From Seongchinamella sediminis (GTDB taxonomy: Bacteria > Pseudomonadota > Gammaproteobacteria > Pseudomonadales > Halieaceae), in assembly GCF_003457605.1 (NCBI RefSeq), contig NZ_QRAN01000001.1:186642-250641 (forward strand): a stretch of DNA of 64,000 nt, written 5' to 3'. The stretch's first letter is position 1; each line of letters begins with the position of its first letter. The notes beneath the pieces are model-generated. The model saw only the letters and a list, made by a program, of their open reading frames with translations, was not told where the DNA came from and searched no databases. The position numbers and the translations under genes are program-made. Shown here piece by piece: positions 16,827 to 27,453 of this stretch.

Positions 16827-18196
16827 TGCGTGCCATGTCCCTGGCTGAACTGCAGCAGCCCCTGGCAGGCCAGCTGCTGGCTGCTGATGCCAGCTTCAGC
16901 ACGGTCTTTACCGACAGCCGCCAGGTTGTCGCTGGCGGCCTGTTCGTGGCCCTGGTGGGCGAACACTTCGATGGCAACGATTACATCGCCGAGGTCGGCG
17001 CCGCGGGGGCGGCAGCCGCCCTGGTCAGTCGTGCCGCGGATACCGGGCTGCCGCAGCTGCTGGTTGCCGACACGCAGCAGGCGCTGGGCCGGCTCGGCGC
17101 CTGCAACCGCGATCTCTACCAGGGGCCGCTGGTGGCGATTACCGGTTCCTGCGGCAAGACCACGGCCAAGAACCTGATCAACGGTGTGCTGTCCCGCCGG
17201 GGCAATACCCTGGCGACCGCGGGCAATTTCAACAATGAGATCGGGGTGCCCCTCACTCTGTTGCGGCTGGCGCCGGAGCACGAGTTCGCGGTGGTGGAAA
17301 TGGGCGCGGGAAAGCCCGGGGACATCGCCTGGCTGTGTGAGCTGGGCCGGCCCAACGTGTCGGTGCTGCTCAACGCCCTGCCTGCTCACCTGGAGGGGCT
17401 CGGCAGCCTGGAGGGTGTGGCCCGGACCAAGGGTGAAATTTTCGATGCCCTGGGAGCCGGAGATACCGCCATCATCAATGCCGACCAGCAGTGGGCCGGC
17501 GACTGGCGGCAGCGCGCCGGGGCGGCCACGGTGCTGGACTTCTCCGTTGCCGGCCAGCCGGAGGCGGCCATTGCCGCAACCGGCTTTACAGCCCAGGGGG
17601 CTGCCGGGTCCCGGTTCAGCGCCCGCACTCCGGCGGGACCGATTGAGGTCCGGCTGCAGCTGCCGGGAGAGCACAACGTGGCCAACGCCCTGGCGGCGAT
17701 CGCCGTCGGCCTGGCCTGCGGCCTGGAGCTCGCGGAAATCAGTGCCGGCCTGGCGTCGGTGGCGCCGGTGGCGGGACGCCTGTCCACTGTGCCCGCGCCC
17801 AGCGGCGCGCTGGTGATCGACGACTGTTACAACGCCAACCCCGGTTCCGCCCGGGCGGCCATCGATACCCTGGTCGCCAGCGAGGGGCGCAGCGCCCTGC
17901 TGATGGGGGCGATGCGGGAGCTGGGCGCAGACAGCGCAGAGCTCCACCGGGAACTGGGAGAGTATGCCAAGGCGGCCGGCGTAGAGCAGTTCTGGGGGGT
18001 GGGCGACGAGTTGCGGGAGGCGGTAAGTGCTTTCGGTGAAAAGGGCCGCTGGTTCGCCGACTGCGAACAGGCGGCACTGGCGGCGGCCGACGCCTTTGGC
18101 GCCGGCGATACGATACTGATCAAAGGTTCCCGGGGAGCCCGAATGGAGCGTGTATTGCAAGCGTTGGTCCCGAAGGGGCCGGGCGGGGAGAGCTGA
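16823..18196 (+). CDS. murF: UDP-MurNAc-tripeptide:D-Ala-D-Ala ligase MurF
   Basis: Adds D-Ala-D-Ala to complete the pentapeptide precursor. The 457-residue product shows [16 protein letters not shown] near the N-terminus, the P-loop [14 protein letters not shown] (about 108-121), [16 protein letters not shown] and, in the C-terminal domain, [16 protein letters not shown]. Its D-Ala-D-Ala substrate would come from Ddl, encoded further down. Two consecutive ATG/ATG-like codons at the start make the exact N-terminus uncertain by one codon. Confidence 0.97.
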   Translation: MMRAMSLAELQQPLAGQLLAADASFSTVFTDSRQVVAGGLFVALVGEHFDGNDYIAEVGAAGAAAALVSRAADTGLPQLLVADTQQALGRLGACNRDLYQGPLVAITGSCGKTTAKNLINGVLSRRGNTLATAGNFNNEIGVPLTLLRLAPEHEFAVVEMGAGKPGDIAWLCELGRPNVSVLLNALPAHLEGLGSLEGVARTKGEIFDALGAGDTAIINADQQWAGDWRQRAGAATVLDFSVAGQPEAAIAATGFTAQGAAGSRFSARTPAGPIEVRLQLPGEHNVANALAAIAVGLACGLELAEISAGLASVAPVAGRLSTVPAPSGALVIDDCYNANPGSARAAIDTLVASEGRSALLMGAMRELGADSAELHRELGEYAKAAGVEQFWGVGDELREAVSAFGEKGRWFADCEQAALAAADAFGAGDTILIKGSRGARMERVLQALVPKGPGGES

Positions 18197-19278
18197 TGCT
18201 ACTGTTACTGGCCCAGTACCTGACCCAGTTCGAGAGCTCCTTCGCGGTGTTCCAGTACCTGACCCTGCGCGGCATCCTGGCCACCGGTACCGCCCTGGCC
18301 ATATCCCTGCTGGTTGGCCCGGCGATGATTCGCCGGCTGAGCTATCACCAGGTGGGGCAGGCGGTGCGCGACGATGGCCCCCAGAGCCACCTCAGCAAGG
18401 CGGGTACGCCGACCATGGGCGGGGCCCTGATCCTGGTGGGGATCGCCATTTCCACCCTGCTGTGGTCGGACCTCACTAATCCCTACGTGTGGATTGTGCT
18501 GCTGGTCACCGCGGTGTTCGGTGCCGTTGGCTGGGTGGACGACTACCGCAAGGTGGTGGAGAAAGATTCCCGCGGCCTGCCCGCGCGCTGGAAGTACTTC
18601 TGGCAATCGGTGGCCGGCCTGGCGGCGGCCTGTTATCTGTACTTCGCCTTCGATACGCCGGTCACCACCGAACTTTACCTGCCCTTTCTCAAGGACTTTT
18701 CCTGGAGCATGGGGCCGCTGTTCATCCTGCTGACCTACTTCGTCATTGTCGGCTCCAGCAATGCGGTCAACCTGACCGACGGCCTGGACGGCCTGGCGAT
18801 CCTGCCCACGGTCATGGTCGGCGGCGCCCTGGGTATTTTCGCCTACCTGACCGGGCATGTGGATTTTGCCCGCTACCTGCAGATTCCCTATGTCGCCGGC
18901 AGCGGCGAGCTGGCGGTGTTCTGTGGCGCCATAGGCGGCGCCGGGCTGGGCTTTTTGTGGTTCAACACCTACCCGGCCCAGGTGTTCATGGGCGACGTGG
19001 GCGCCCTGGCGCTGGGCGCGGCGCTGGGCACGGTGGCGGTGATTACCCGCCATGAAATCGTGTTTTTCATCATGGGCGGGATTTTCGTGCTGGAGACCGT
19101 ATCGGTGATTCTGCAGGTGGCCTCGTTCAAGCTGACCGGCAAGCGGATTTTCCGCATGGCGCCGATACATCACCACTACGAATTGAAAGGTTGGCCGGAA
19201 CCGCGGGTGATTGTGCGGTTCTGGATTATCACAGTCATGCTGGTCCTGTTCGGGCTGGCAACATTGAAATTACGCTAG
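18196..19278 (+). CDS. mraY: Phospho-MurNAc-pentapeptide translocase MraY
   Basis: Integral membrane enzyme that transfers phospho-MurNAc-pentapeptide to undecaprenyl phosphate, forming lipid I. The 360-residue product has about ten hydrophobic segments. Catalytic motifs are visible: GWVDDYRKV (Asp pair, about 114-122), [15 protein letters not shown] (about 190-204) and [15 protein letters not shown] near the C-terminus. The ATG overlaps the murF stop (TGATG). The next gene, murD, starts 2 bases after the stop. Confidence 0.97.
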   Translation: MLLLLAQYLTQFESSFAVFQYLTLRGILATGTALAISLLVGPAMIRRLSYHQVGQAVRDDGPQSHLSKAGTPTMGGALILVGIAISTLLWSDLTNPYVWIVLLVTAVFGAVGWVDDYRKVVEKDSRGLPARWKYFWQSVAGLAAACYLYFAFDTPVTTELYLPFLKDFSWSMGPLFILLTYFVIVGSSNAVNLTDGLDGLAILPTVMVGGALGIFAYLTGHVDFARYLQIPYVAGSGELAVFCGAIGGAGLGFLWFNTYPAQVFMGDVGALALGAALGTVAVITRHEIVFFIMGGIFVLETVSVILQVASFKLTGKRIFRMAPIHHHYELKGWPEPRVIVRFWIITVMLVLFGLATLKLR

Positions 19279-19280
19279 AG

Positions 19281-20645
19281 ATGCAGGCAGTGGCACAGGA
19301 TTTGATTGCAAGCAGTGAGCACCGGGTAGTCGTCGGCCTTGGCGTCACCGGTTTGTCCTGCGCGCGCCACCTGTACCGCCAGGGAGCCAGCTTCAGCGTG
19401 GTGGATACCCGCGAGCGGCCCCCGGGCCTGGAGGAGTTGCGCCGGGAAATGCCCGGGGTGGCGGTTTACGCCGGCGCCTGGCCGGAGGATTTGCTGGCAT
19501 CGGCAGCGGAGCTGGTGGTCAGCCCCGGCATCGCCCTCGAGGAACCGCTGGTCGCCGATGCGGTGGCCGCGGGGGCACAGGTGATTGGCGATATCGACCT
19601 GTTCGTGCGCGAGGCGCAGGCCCCGGTCATCGGCATCACCGGCTCCAATGCCAAGTCCACCGTGACCGAACTGGTGGGGGCCATGGCGCGGCAGGCCGGG
19701 CTCAACGTCGGCGTTGGCGGCAACCTGGGGACACCGGCGCTGGACCTGCTGGCGGATGAGCGCCAGCTGTATGTGCTCGAGCTGTCCAGCTTCCAGCTGG
19801 AACGGGCCGGCAAGCTGGGGCTTGCGGTGGCCACCGTGCTCAACGTCAGCGCCGATCACCTTGACCGTCACGGCAGCATGCCCCGTTACCACCAGGCCAA
19901 GCACCGTATTTTCTTCGGCTGCGCCAGCGCGGTGTGCAACAGTGACGACCCGCTGACCACGCCCCTGCTGGAAGAGCGCATCCCGGTCATCCGCTGGCGC
20001 ATGGGCGAACCGGAGCTCAAGGGCTTCGGTCTGCGCCAGGAGGCGGGACGGACCTACCTCAGCCGCGGTTTCGAGCTGCTGCTGGCAGTCGATGAGCTGC
20101 CCATCAGCGGCCGGCACAACCAGGCCAATGCCCTGGCGGCCCTGGCCCTGGGTCATGCGGCGGGACTGCCGACCGGGGCGATGCTGGCCGCGCTGCGGGC
20201 CTTTCGTGGCCTGCCCCACCGCTGCGAACTGGTGGCCGAAGTGGCCGGGGTGCGCTTCATCAATGACTCCAAGGGCACCAATATCGGCGCCACCGAGGCG
20301 GCGCTGGCGGGGCTCGGTGGTGAGCGGGACATCCTGCTGATCGCCGGCGGACAGGGCAAGGGCGCGGATTTCAGCGGGCTGCGGCAGGCGGTACAGCGCC
20401 ACTGCCGGCAGCTGCTGGTGATGGGCGAGGACGCCCCGGCGCTGGCAGCGGCGCTGGGGGACGTGGTGCCGGTGACTGCGGCAGCAAGTATGGCCGAGGC
20501 TGTGTCGCTGGCGGCAGCCGACGCCCGCGCGGGGGATACCGTGCTGTTGTCTCCCGCCTGTGCCAGCTTCGACATGTTCAGCGGTTACCAGGCCCGGGGC
20601 GATGCCTTCCGGGCGGCGGTACTGGCCCTGGGAGGTGCGCAATGA
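19281..20645 (+). CDS. murD: UDP-MurNAc-L-Ala:D-Glu ligase MurD
   Basis: Adds D-glutamate to UDP-MurNAc-L-Ala. ATG at 19281 gives MQAVAQDLIASSEHRVVVGL with the N-terminal nucleotide-binding fold GLGVTGLSCARHL, and 454 residues; a start at 19191 inside mraY is in frame but would add an unrelated 30 residues. The P-loop reads ITGSNAKSTVTEL, with Ala where many have Gly, as also seen in Pseudomonas. FINDSKGTNIGATEAAL marks the C-terminal domain. It overlaps ftsW (ATGA). Confidence 0.95.
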   Translation: MQAVAQDLIASSEHRVVVGLGVTGLSCARHLYRQGASFSVVDTRERPPGLEELRREMPGVAVYAGAWPEDLLASAAELVVSPGIALEEPLVADAVAAGAQVIGDIDLFVREAQAPVIGITGSNAKSTVTELVGAMARQAGLNVGVGGNLGTPALDLLADERQLYVLELSSFQLERAGKLGLAVATVLNVSADHLDRHGSMPRYHQAKHRIFFGCASAVCNSDDPLTTPLLEERIPVIRWRMGEPELKGFGLRQEAGRTYLSRGFELLLAVDELPISGRHNQANALAALALGHAAGLPTGAMLAALRAFRGLPHRCELVAEVAGVRFINDSKGTNIGATEAALAGLGGERDILLIAGGQGKGADFSGLRQAVQRHCRQLLVMGEDAPALAAALGDVVPVTAAASMAEAVSLAAADARAGDTVLLSPACASFDMFSGYQARGDAFRAAVLALGGAQ

Positions 20646-21790
20646 GCCGTGCCGCCACTGCGCCGGTCACTGCCACCCTGCCGGACCCGACCCTGCTGGG
20701 CATCAGCCTGGCGTTGATCCTGGTGGGGCTGGTCGCCATCAGCTCGGCGTCCATCGAGTACGCCGAGATCAACTACAACAGCGCCAGCTTCCACGCGCTG
20801 CGCCACCTGATCTACATGGCCGCGGCGGCGGTGGCGGCGCTGGTGGTCTACCGTATTCCGCTGGATTTCTGGGAGGAAACCGGCTGGGCATGGCTGTTCG
20901 CCGCCCTGGGCCTGTTAATCCTGGTGCTCATTCCGGGCATCGGCCGCGAGGTGAACGGCAGCCAGCGCTGGTTACCGATCGGGCCTTTCACCCTGCAACC
21001 CTCGGAACTCGCCAAGCTGGCGATGATTATTTACCTGGCGGGCTACATGGTGCGCCGCGAACACGAGGTTCGCAACGAGTGGCAGGGATTCCTCAAGCCC
21101 ATGGCGGTACTGTTCGCCGCCACCCTGTTGCTGATGGTGGAGCCGGACTTCGGGGCCACGGTGATCGTCGCCGGCAGTGCCTTCGGCATGCTGTTTCTCG
21201 CCGGCGTCAAGCTCGGCCATTTCCTGCTGGTGCTGGCCGGCGCCCTGGCGGCCCTGCTGGTGCTGGTGGTGAGCGAACCCTACCGGGTGCAGCGGCTGAC
21301 CGCCTACACCGATCCCTGGGCCGATCCCTACAACACCGGCTTCCAGCTGACCCAGTCCTTGATCGCCTTTGGCCGCGGTGAGTGGCTGGGCGTCGGCCTG
21401 GGCAACAGCGTGCAGAAACTGTTCTACCTGCCCGAGGCGCACACCGACTTTGTGTTCTCCATCTGGGCGGAGGAGACCGGCTTTGTCGGCGCCCTGGCGG
21501 TGATCCTGCTCTATGCGGCGCTGATCGGCCGCATCCTGTGGACCGGCCGTGCCGCCCAGCTGGCGGCCTATCCCTTCGGCGCCTATCTCTGCTACGGCGT
21601 GGCGCTGGTATTTTCCGGTCAGGCCTTCGTCAACATGGGGGTGAGTTCGGGGCTGCTGCCCACCAAGGGGCTGACCCTGCCCTTCGTCAGTTACGGCGGC
21701 ACCAGTCTTATTGTCAGCTGTGTGATGCTGGCGCTGGTGCTGCGCGTGGGCCAGCGGGTAGGTGGTCAGGGAGGGCGGCGTGAAAACTAA
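20642..21790 (+). CDS. ftsW: Septal peptidoglycan polymerase FtsW (SEDS)
   Basis: SEDS-family glycosyltransferase that polymerises lipid II at the septum with FtsI. The 382-residue product has about ten membrane helices, with QRWLPIGPFTLQPSELAKL (about 107-125), GEWLGVGLGNSVQKLFYLPE and HTDFVFSIWAEETGFVGAL, and ends with LPFVSYGGTSLIVSCVMLAL, all family signatures. It overlaps murD by 4 bases and murG by 11 bases if murG starts at 21780. Confidence 0.96.
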   Translation: MSRAATAPVTATLPDPTLLGISLALILVGLVAISSASIEYAEINYNSASFHALRHLIYMAAAAVAALVVYRIPLDFWEETGWAWLFAALGLLILVLIPGIGREVNGSQRWLPIGPFTLQPSELAKLAMIIYLAGYMVRREHEVRNEWQGFLKPMAVLFAATLLLMVEPDFGATVIVAGSAFGMLFLAGVKLGHFLLVLAGALAALLVLVVSEPYRVQRLTAYTDPWADPYNTGFQLTQSLIAFGRGEWLGVGLGNSVQKLFYLPEAHTDFVFSIWAEETGFVGALAVILLYAALIGRILWTGRAAQLAAYPFGAYLCYGVALVFSGQAFVNMGVSSGLLPTKGLTLPFVSYGGTSLIVSCVMLALVLRVGQRVGGQGGRREN

Positions 21791-22886
21791 GTCCAAAGGC
21801 ACAATCCTGGTCATGGCCGGGGGCACCGGTGGCCACGTTTACCCGGCACTGGCGGTGGCCGAGGAGCTGCGCCAGCGCGGCTATCAGGTGGAGTGGGTAG
21901 GCACCCGCCGCGGTCTGGAGCAGCGGGTGGTGCCGGCGGCCGGGTTCCCGATTCATTACCTCGCTGTGCGCGGCGTGCGGGGCAAGGGCCTGGCCGATCG
22001 CGTCAAGGGCATCCTGCTGCTGTCACTGGCCTCGCTGCAGGCCCTGTGGCTGGTGTTGCGGACCATGCCCCGCTGCGTGGTGGGCATGGGCGGCTATGTG
22101 GCCGGGCCGGCGGGCGTCGCCGCCTGGCTGCTGCGCCGGCCGCTGTTGATACACGAACAGAACGCGGTGGCCGGGACCACCAACCGGATGCTGGCGCCCC
22201 TGGCGCGCCGGGTGATTGCCGGTTTTCCCGGGGCCTTTCGCGGTGACGTGGACTACCAGGTGCTGGGTAACCCGGTGCGCGCCGACCTGCTCGCATCGGC
22301 GGCATTGCTGGCCTATGACTATGACGGCGAGCGGCCGCTGCGCCTGCTGGTGCTGGGGGGCAGCCTGGGCTCGAAGCCGATTAATGACGTCATCCCCGGT
22401 GTGGTCCGGCGCCTGCTGCGCGGGCGCCAGCAGGCGCCGATCGAGGTCTGGCACCAGGCGGGAGACCGCCATGCCGATGCCGTGGCGCAGCTCTACGGTG
22501 ACCTGCTGACTGACACTGTCAGGGTGGTGCCCTTTATCGAGGACATGGCGGCGGCCTATGGCTGGGCAGACCTGGTGATCTGCCGCGCCGGCGCCCTCAC
22601 GGTGTCCGAACTGGCGATTATGGGCCGGCCGGCCATCCTCATTCCCCTGCCGCATGCCATCGATGATCACCAGAGCGCCAACGCCCACTCGCTGGCGGAC
22701 CCCGGCGGCGCGATCCTGTTGCGCCAGAGCGACATGAGCGAAGACGCCCTGCTGATCGCCCTGCGGGCTTACATGGAGTATCCCGGGCGCCTGCGCACCA
22801 TGGCGCAAGCGGCGCGCGGGGTGGCAACGCCGGAGGCGGCGCGCCAGGTGGCGGACGAAGTGGAGGCACTGGTCGATGCAGCTTGA
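21780..22886 (+). CDS. murG: Lipid II synthase MurG
   Basis: GT28 enzyme on the inner face of the membrane that adds GlcNAc to lipid I to make lipid II. GTG at 21780 is chosen because GGGAGGG lies 5 bases upstream and the product then begins [20 protein letters not shown]; a GTG at 21762 would add six residues. Signatures are [18 protein letters not shown], the acceptor loop around [14 protein letters not shown] and the donor-binding block [14 protein letters not shown]. 368 residues, slightly longer than E. coli (355). It overlaps murC by 11 bases. Confidence 0.95.
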   Translation: MKTKSKGTILVMAGGTGGHVYPALAVAEELRQRGYQVEWVGTRRGLEQRVVPAAGFPIHYLAVRGVRGKGLADRVKGILLLSLASLQALWLVLRTMPRCVVGMGGYVAGPAGVAAWLLRRPLLIHEQNAVAGTTNRMLAPLARRVIAGFPGAFRGDVDYQVLGNPVRADLLASAALLAYDYDGERPLRLLVLGGSLGSKPINDVIPGVVRRLLRGRQQAPIEVWHQAGDRHADAVAQLYGDLLTDTVRVVPFIEDMAAAYGWADLVICRAGALTVSELAIMGRPAILIPLPHAIDDHQSANAHSLADPGGAILLRQSDMSEDALLIALRAYMEYPGRLRTMAQAARGVATPEAARQVADEVEALVDAA

Positions 22887-24312
22887 CAGGAATGTCTACA
22901 CGGTACCGGAGATGCGCCGGGTCCGGCGGATTCACATGATAGGCGTGGGCGGCACCGGTATGAGCGGGATTGCCGAGGTGCTGGTAAACCTCGGCTACCA
23001 GGTGACCGGCTCCGACCTGCGTGACAGCGCGGTGACCGCCCGCCTGCGGGACAAGGGCGTGGAAGTGTTTATCGGCCACCGTGAGGACAACGTCGGCGCC
23101 GCCGATGTCGTGGTCAGCTCCAGCGCGGTGGACGAAAGCAACCCGGAAGTGGCGGCTGCCCGGGAGGCCAGGATTCCGGTGGTGCCGCGGGCGGAGATGC
23201 TGGCGGAACTGATGCGCTACCGCCACGGCATTGCGGTGGCGGGCACCCACGGCAAAACCACCACCACCAGCCTGATCGCCAATATTTTTGGTGAGGCCGG
23301 TCTGGATCCGACCTTTGTCATCGGCGGGCTGGTCAACAGCGTGGGCAGTAATGCCCAGCTGGGCGCCAGCCGCTTCCTGGTGGCCGAGGCGGATGAGAGC
23401 GATGCCTCCTTCCTGCACCTGCAGCCGATGGTTACCGTGGTCACCAATATCGAGGCCGACCATATGGACACCTACGGCGGGGACTTTGCCGTCCTCCGCC
23501 GGACCTTTCTCGAGTTCCTGCACAACCTGCCGTTCTACGGCGTGGCGGTGCTGTGCGTGGACGACCCGGTGATCCGCGAGTTGCTGCCGGACGTCAGCCG
23601 CCAGGTCATTACCTACGGTTTCGCCGAGGACGCGGACTTCCGCATCAGCGACATGCAGCGCCGCGGCCTGACCACCGAATTCGTGGTGCAGCGCCCGGCC
23701 GGGGAGCCCCTGGCTGTCAGTCTCAACATGCCCGGCGAGCACAACGTGCTCAACGCCACCGCGGCGGTGGCCGTGGCCTGCGATGAGGGCCTGGAAGATG
23801 CCGCTATCCAGGCCGGGCTCGCCGGTTTTGCCGGGGTTGGCAGGCGCTTTACCTGCATGGGTGAGCTGGCTGTGCCCGCCGGTACCGCACTGCTGGTCGA
23901 CGACTATGGCCACCACCCGACAGAGGTGGCGGCCACCCTGGACTCGGCGCGCCAGGCCTGGCCGGAGCGGCGGGTGGTCATGGTCTACCAGCCACACCGT
24001 TATTCGCGAACCCGCGATCTGTACGAGGATTTTGTCGCCGTGTTGTCCCGCTGTGATGTGCTGGTATTGCTGGATGTGTACGCCGCCGGTGAAGAACCCA
24101 TACCCGGGGCGGACAGCCGCAGCCTGACCCGCAGTATTCGCCAGCGCGGCCAGCTGGAGCCGATTTTCGCCGAGCGTGTCGAGGACGTGCGGCAGATACT
24201 GGACTCGGTGGTCCAGGACGGCGACGTGGTGATTACCCAGGGCGCGGGCAATATTGCCGCGCTGGCGCGGGAGCTGGCGCAGGCCGCAGAGCAGGCCGGA
24301 GGTAAGGCATGA
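22876..24312 (+). CDS. murC: UDP-MurNAc:L-alanine ligase MurC
   Basis: First of the four Mur amino-acid ligases. The 478-residue product has [16 protein letters not shown] (about 20-35), P-loop [18 protein letters not shown] (about 120-137), [12 protein letters not shown] and [14 protein letters not shown] in the C-terminal domain. No murB lies downstream in this cluster; ddl follows, overlapping by 4 bases. Confidence 0.97.
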   Translation: MQLDRNVYTVPEMRRVRRIHMIGVGGTGMSGIAEVLVNLGYQVTGSDLRDSAVTARLRDKGVEVFIGHREDNVGAADVVVSSSAVDESNPEVAAAREARIPVVPRAEMLAELMRYRHGIAVAGTHGKTTTTSLIANIFGEAGLDPTFVIGGLVNSVGSNAQLGASRFLVAEADESDASFLHLQPMVTVVTNIEADHMDTYGGDFAVLRRTFLEFLHNLPFYGVAVLCVDDPVIRELLPDVSRQVITYGFAEDADFRISDMQRRGLTTEFVVQRPAGEPLAVSLNMPGEHNVLNATAAVAVACDEGLEDAAIQAGLAGFAGVGRRFTCMGELAVPAGTALLVDDYGHHPTEVAATLDSARQAWPERRVVMVYQPHRYSRTRDLYEDFVAVLSRCDVLVLLDVYAAGEEPIPGADSRSLTRSIRQRGQLEPIFAERVEDVRQILDSVVQDGDVVITQGAGNIAALARELAQAAEQAGGKA

Positions 24313-25232
24313 GCAGAGCTGAACTCAAGCAGTTGACCATTGCCGTGCTGCTCGGCGGCACCTCGGCGGAGCGCGAGGTCTCCCTGCAAAGTGGCAGGAC
24401 GGTCTCGGATGCGCTGCAGTCCCTGGGTTACAGCGTGCGTGACGTGGACCCCGCCGAGGCCGACTGGATGGCCCGGCTCGAGGGGGTCGGTTTTGTCTTC
24501 AATGCCCTGCACGGCCCCGGCGGCGAGGACGGCACCATGCAGGGCGCGCTCGCGGCCCTGGGCATTCCCTACACCGGCTCGGGTGTGCTGGGATCGGCGC
24601 TGGCCATGGACAAGCGGCGCAGCAAGCAGTTGTGGCAGGGCATAGGCATTGCCACCGGTGGCTTCGAGCTGCTGGCCGCCGACACCGACTGGCAGGCGGT
24701 CATAGACCGCCTGGGCAAAGTGTTCGTCAAGCCGGCCTGTGAGGGCTCCTCGCTGGGAATGGCCCCCGCCCGGGATGCCGATGAGCTGCGCCAGGCCTAC
24801 CACAACGCCCTGGGCTACAGCGGCGGGGTGCTGGCGGAAAAATTTATCGATGGCCCCGAGTACACCGTGGCCATACTCGGTGACCAGGCCCTGCCGTCCA
24901 TCCGCATGGAAACCGACAACGAATTTTACGACTACGAGGCCAAGTACCTATCCGATGACACCAGCTACCACTGCCCCAGCGGCCTCGATGCGGCGGCGGA
25001 GCGCGAGGTCGGCGAGCTGGCCCTGGCGGCCTTCCGTTCACTGGGCTGTGAGGGCTGGGGGCGGGTGGACACCATGCGCGACAGCGATGGCCGCTTCTAT
25101 GTACTGGAGGTCAACACCATACCGGGGATGACTTCCCACAGCCTGGTGCCCATGGCCGCGCGCGAGGCAGGCATGGACGTGCCGGCGCTGGTGGAGCGGA
25201 TTCTGCAACTGGCCTGGGAGGCACAGGGCTGA
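24309..25232 (+). CDS. ddl: D-alanine-D-alanine ligase
   Basis: ATP-grasp enzyme that makes D-Ala-D-Ala for MurF. The 307-residue product matches the DdlB type in length and position between murC and ftsQ. It has [17 protein letters not shown] (about 13-29), [14 protein letters not shown] (about 63-76), [12 protein letters not shown], and near the C-terminus [20 protein letters not shown], carrying the metal-binding Glu and Asn. It overlaps ftsQ through a TGATG junction. Confidence 0.97.
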   Translation: MSRAELKQLTIAVLLGGTSAEREVSLQSGRTVSDALQSLGYSVRDVDPAEADWMARLEGVGFVFNALHGPGGEDGTMQGALAALGIPYTGSGVLGSALAMDKRRSKQLWQGIGIATGGFELLAADTDWQAVIDRLGKVFVKPACEGSSLGMAPARDADELRQAYHNALGYSGGVLAEKFIDGPEYTVAILGDQALPSIRMETDNEFYDYEAKYLSDDTSYHCPSGLDAAAEREVGELALAAFRSLGCEGWGRVDTMRDSDGRFYVLEVNTIPGMTSHSLVPMAAREAGMDVPALVERILQLAWEAQG

Positions 25233-26149
25233 TGGGCGTGGCGATCAAACTGCCGCAGCTGCGCCTGCGCCACAGCGAGCGGCCGGCGCCGGCGAAACGC
25301 AAGCGCAAGCCAGCGGCGCCCGGCCATGAGGCGCCGGCAGCCAGCAGGCGCCAGCGTCATGGCGCCGCCAAGGGGGCGACCCGCAAGGTGGCCGCGGCGG
25401 CGGCTGAAAAGCAGCCGCGCAACTTCCGCTGGCTGAACCGGATACTGATCCTGCTCGGCGTGGGCGTGGTGTCAATTGCCGCCCTGCAGGCCTACATCAC
25501 CCTGCAGAGTATCCCGGTGGAACGGATTACGGTGACCGGCGAACTGGAGCATACCCGGACCGCGGCGGTACAGGACATGGTCTACCCGGCCCTGGCCGGT
25601 GGCTTCCTCGGTGCCGACCTGGGCCGGGTGCAGCAGCAGCTGGAGGGCCTGCCCTGGATTCGCCAGGCCAGCGTGCGCCGGGTATGGCCCAACGCGCTGG
25701 AAATCCATGTAGTGGAACAGCTGCCCATCGCCCGCTGGGGCGAACAGGGCTTCCTCAATCACGAGGGCGAGGTGTTCCGCCCCAGCCAGCGCAAGGCCTG
25801 GCAAACACTGCCGGTGCTGTCCGGCCCGGAGGGGCAGGCGCCGGCGCTGATGCGCAATTACCAGCGGCTGGTGGACCTGCTCAAGCCCATGGGCCTGAGC
25901 CTTTCGGCCCTGGCCGTGGACGACCGGGCCCAGATGACAGCGACCCTCAGCGGCGGCCAGTTACTGAAAATCGGCGGGGTCGACTTCCTGGAGCGGATGA
26001 ACCGCTTCAAGACCGTGTACCGGGCGGAGCTGGCGGCGCAGATGGAAAACATTGAAAGCATAGACCTGCGCTACGAGCGCGGGCTGGCGGTGGCCCTGCG
26101 GCCGACCGCCGCAGACACAGACGCAACGGGCGAGAATGATAAGGCGTAG
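25232..26149 (+). CDS. ftsQ: Cell division protein FtsQ
   Basis: Bitopic divisome protein that recruits FtsB/FtsL. The 305-residue product has an unusually long, strongly basic cytoplasmic tail (about 65 residues, many Lys/Arg/Ala), one transmembrane helix (about 70-88), a POTRA domain starting IPVERITVTGELEH (about 93-106), and the beta domain with LPWIRQASVRRVWPNALEI and EQLPIARWG. It lies between ddl and ftsA as expected. Confidence 0.94.
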   Translation: MGVAIKLPQLRLRHSERPAPAKRKRKPAAPGHEAPAASRRQRHGAAKGATRKVAAAAAEKQPRNFRWLNRILILLGVGVVSIAALQAYITLQSIPVERITVTGELEHTRTAAVQDMVYPALAGGFLGADLGRVQQQLEGLPWIRQASVRRVWPNALEIHVVEQLPIARWGEQGFLNHEGEVFRPSQRKAWQTLPVLSGPEGQAPALMRNYQRLVDLLKPMGLSLSALAVDDRAQMTATLSGGQLLKIGGVDFLERMNRFKTVYRAELAAQMENIESIDLRYERGLAVALRPTAADTDATGENDKA

Positions 26150-26162
26150 GGGAGACACTGCC

Positions 26163-27401
26163 ATGGGCAGCGCGCAGGACAAGAGAATGATCGTCGGTCT
26201 CGACATTGGCACCTCCAAGGTGGTGGCCATTGTCGGCGAGATCGGCATGGACGGGGAAATCGAGATTGTGGGGATCGGCTCCAATCCCTCCAAGGGGATG
26301 AAAAAGGGCGTGGTGGTCAATATCGAGTCCACCGTGCAGTCCATCCAGCGGGCGGTGGAGGAAGCGGAGCTGATGGCGGGCTGCCAGATCCACTCGGTGT
26401 ACGTCGGTATTGCCGGCAGCCATATCCGCAGCCTCAACTCCCACGGCATTGTCGCGATCAAGGACAAGGAAGTGTTCAGCGCCGACCTGGAACGGGTGAT
26501 CGACGCCGCCCAGGCGGTGGCCATTCCCGCCGACCAGAAGGTGCTGCACATCCTGCCCCAGGAGTACGTGATCGATAACCAGGAGGGCATCAAGGAGCCG
26601 CTGGGTATGTCCGGGGTGCGGCTGGAGGCCAAGGTGCACCTGGTGACCTGCGCGGTCAACGCCGCCCAGAATGTCGAAAAGTGCATCCGGCGCTGCGGCC
26701 TGGAGGTGGAGGAAATCATCCTGGAGCAGCTCGCCTCCAGCTACTCCATCCTCACCGAGGATGAGCGCGAGCTCGGGGTCTGCCTGGTGGACATCGGCGG
26801 CGGCACCACCGATATCGCCATTTTCACCGAGGGTTCCATCCGCCATACCGGGGTGATTCCCATTGCCGGCGACCAGGTGACCAACGATATCGCCATGGCC
26901 CTGCGCACCCCGACCCAGCACGCCGAGGAAATCAAGATCAAGTATGCCTGCGCCCTGACCCAGCTGGCGGGGCCCGATGAAACCATCAAGGTGCCCAGCG
27001 TTGGCGACCGGCCGCCGCGGGACCTGTCCCGGCAGTCGCTGGCGGAGGTGGTGGAGCCGCGCTACGACGAGCTGTTCACCCTGGTCCAGGCGGAGCTGCG
27101 CCGCTCCGGTTTCGAGGACATGGTGCCCGCGGGCATCGTGCTCACCGGCGGCACCTCGAAAATGGAAGGGGTGGTGGAGCTGGCGGAAGAGATATTCCAC
27201 ATGCCGGTGCGGGTGGGTTACCCGCAGACCGTGCAGGGACTGAACGACATCGTGCGCAACCCGATCTACGCCACCAGCGTGGGCCTGTTGCAGTACGGCG
27301 TGGACCACATGGACGAGGGCGGGGCAGGCCCCGCTCGCGCCAGTGGTTCCAGCGACAGCTGGATTGCCCGGGCCCGGGCCTGGCTGGCAAGTAATTTTTA
27401 A
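26163..27401 (+). CDS. ftsA: Cell division ATPase FtsA
   Basis: Actin-like protein that anchors FtsZ to the membrane. ATG at 26163 gives MGSAQDKRMIVGLDIGTSK, preceded by AGGGGAGA (26147-26154); the in-frame ATG at 26136 lies inside ftsQ. Actin-fold phosphate-binding motifs are LDIGTSKVVAIVGEI (about 12-26) and CLVDIGGGTTDIAIF (about 206-220). The C-terminus WIARARAWLASNF is an amphipathic membrane-targeting helix. 412 residues. Confidence 0.96.
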   Translation: MGSAQDKRMIVGLDIGTSKVVAIVGEIGMDGEIEIVGIGSNPSKGMKKGVVVNIESTVQSIQRAVEEAELMAGCQIHSVYVGIAGSHIRSLNSHGIVAIKDKEVFSADLERVIDAAQAVAIPADQKVLHILPQEYVIDNQEGIKEPLGMSGVRLEAKVHLVTCAVNAAQNVEKCIRRCGLEVEEIILEQLASSYSILTEDERELGVCLVDIGGGTTDIAIFTEGSIRHTGVIPIAGDQVTNDIAMALRTPTQHAEEIKIKYACALTQLAGPDETIKVPSVGDRPPRDLSRQSLAEVVEPRYDELFTLVQAELRRSGFEDMVPAGIVLTGGTSKMEGVVELAEEIFHMPVRVGYPQTVQGLNDIVRNPIYATSVGLLQYGVDHMDEGGAGPARASGSSDSWIARARAWLASNF

Positions 27402-27415
27402 GCGGTAGACCGTCG

Positions 27416-27427
27416 CGCGCTAGCGCG
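27416..27427. promoter_or_regulatory. Perfect 12-bp palindrome between ftsA and ftsZ
   Basis: cgcgctagcgcg is self-complementary and sits 14 bases after the ftsA stop, before TTTT and the ftsZ ribosome-binding site (AAAGGGGAGA). It could be a small attenuating hairpin or a protein site; no direct evidence. Confidence 0.3.
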
Positions 27428-27453
27428 GCTTTTCAATAAAGGGGAGAAAAACC

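Noticed and set aside
19191-19280. Longer murD start inside mraY
   Set aside because: The extra 30 residues are translated from the conserved end of mraY and do not resemble MurD; ATG 19281 gives the family N-terminus.
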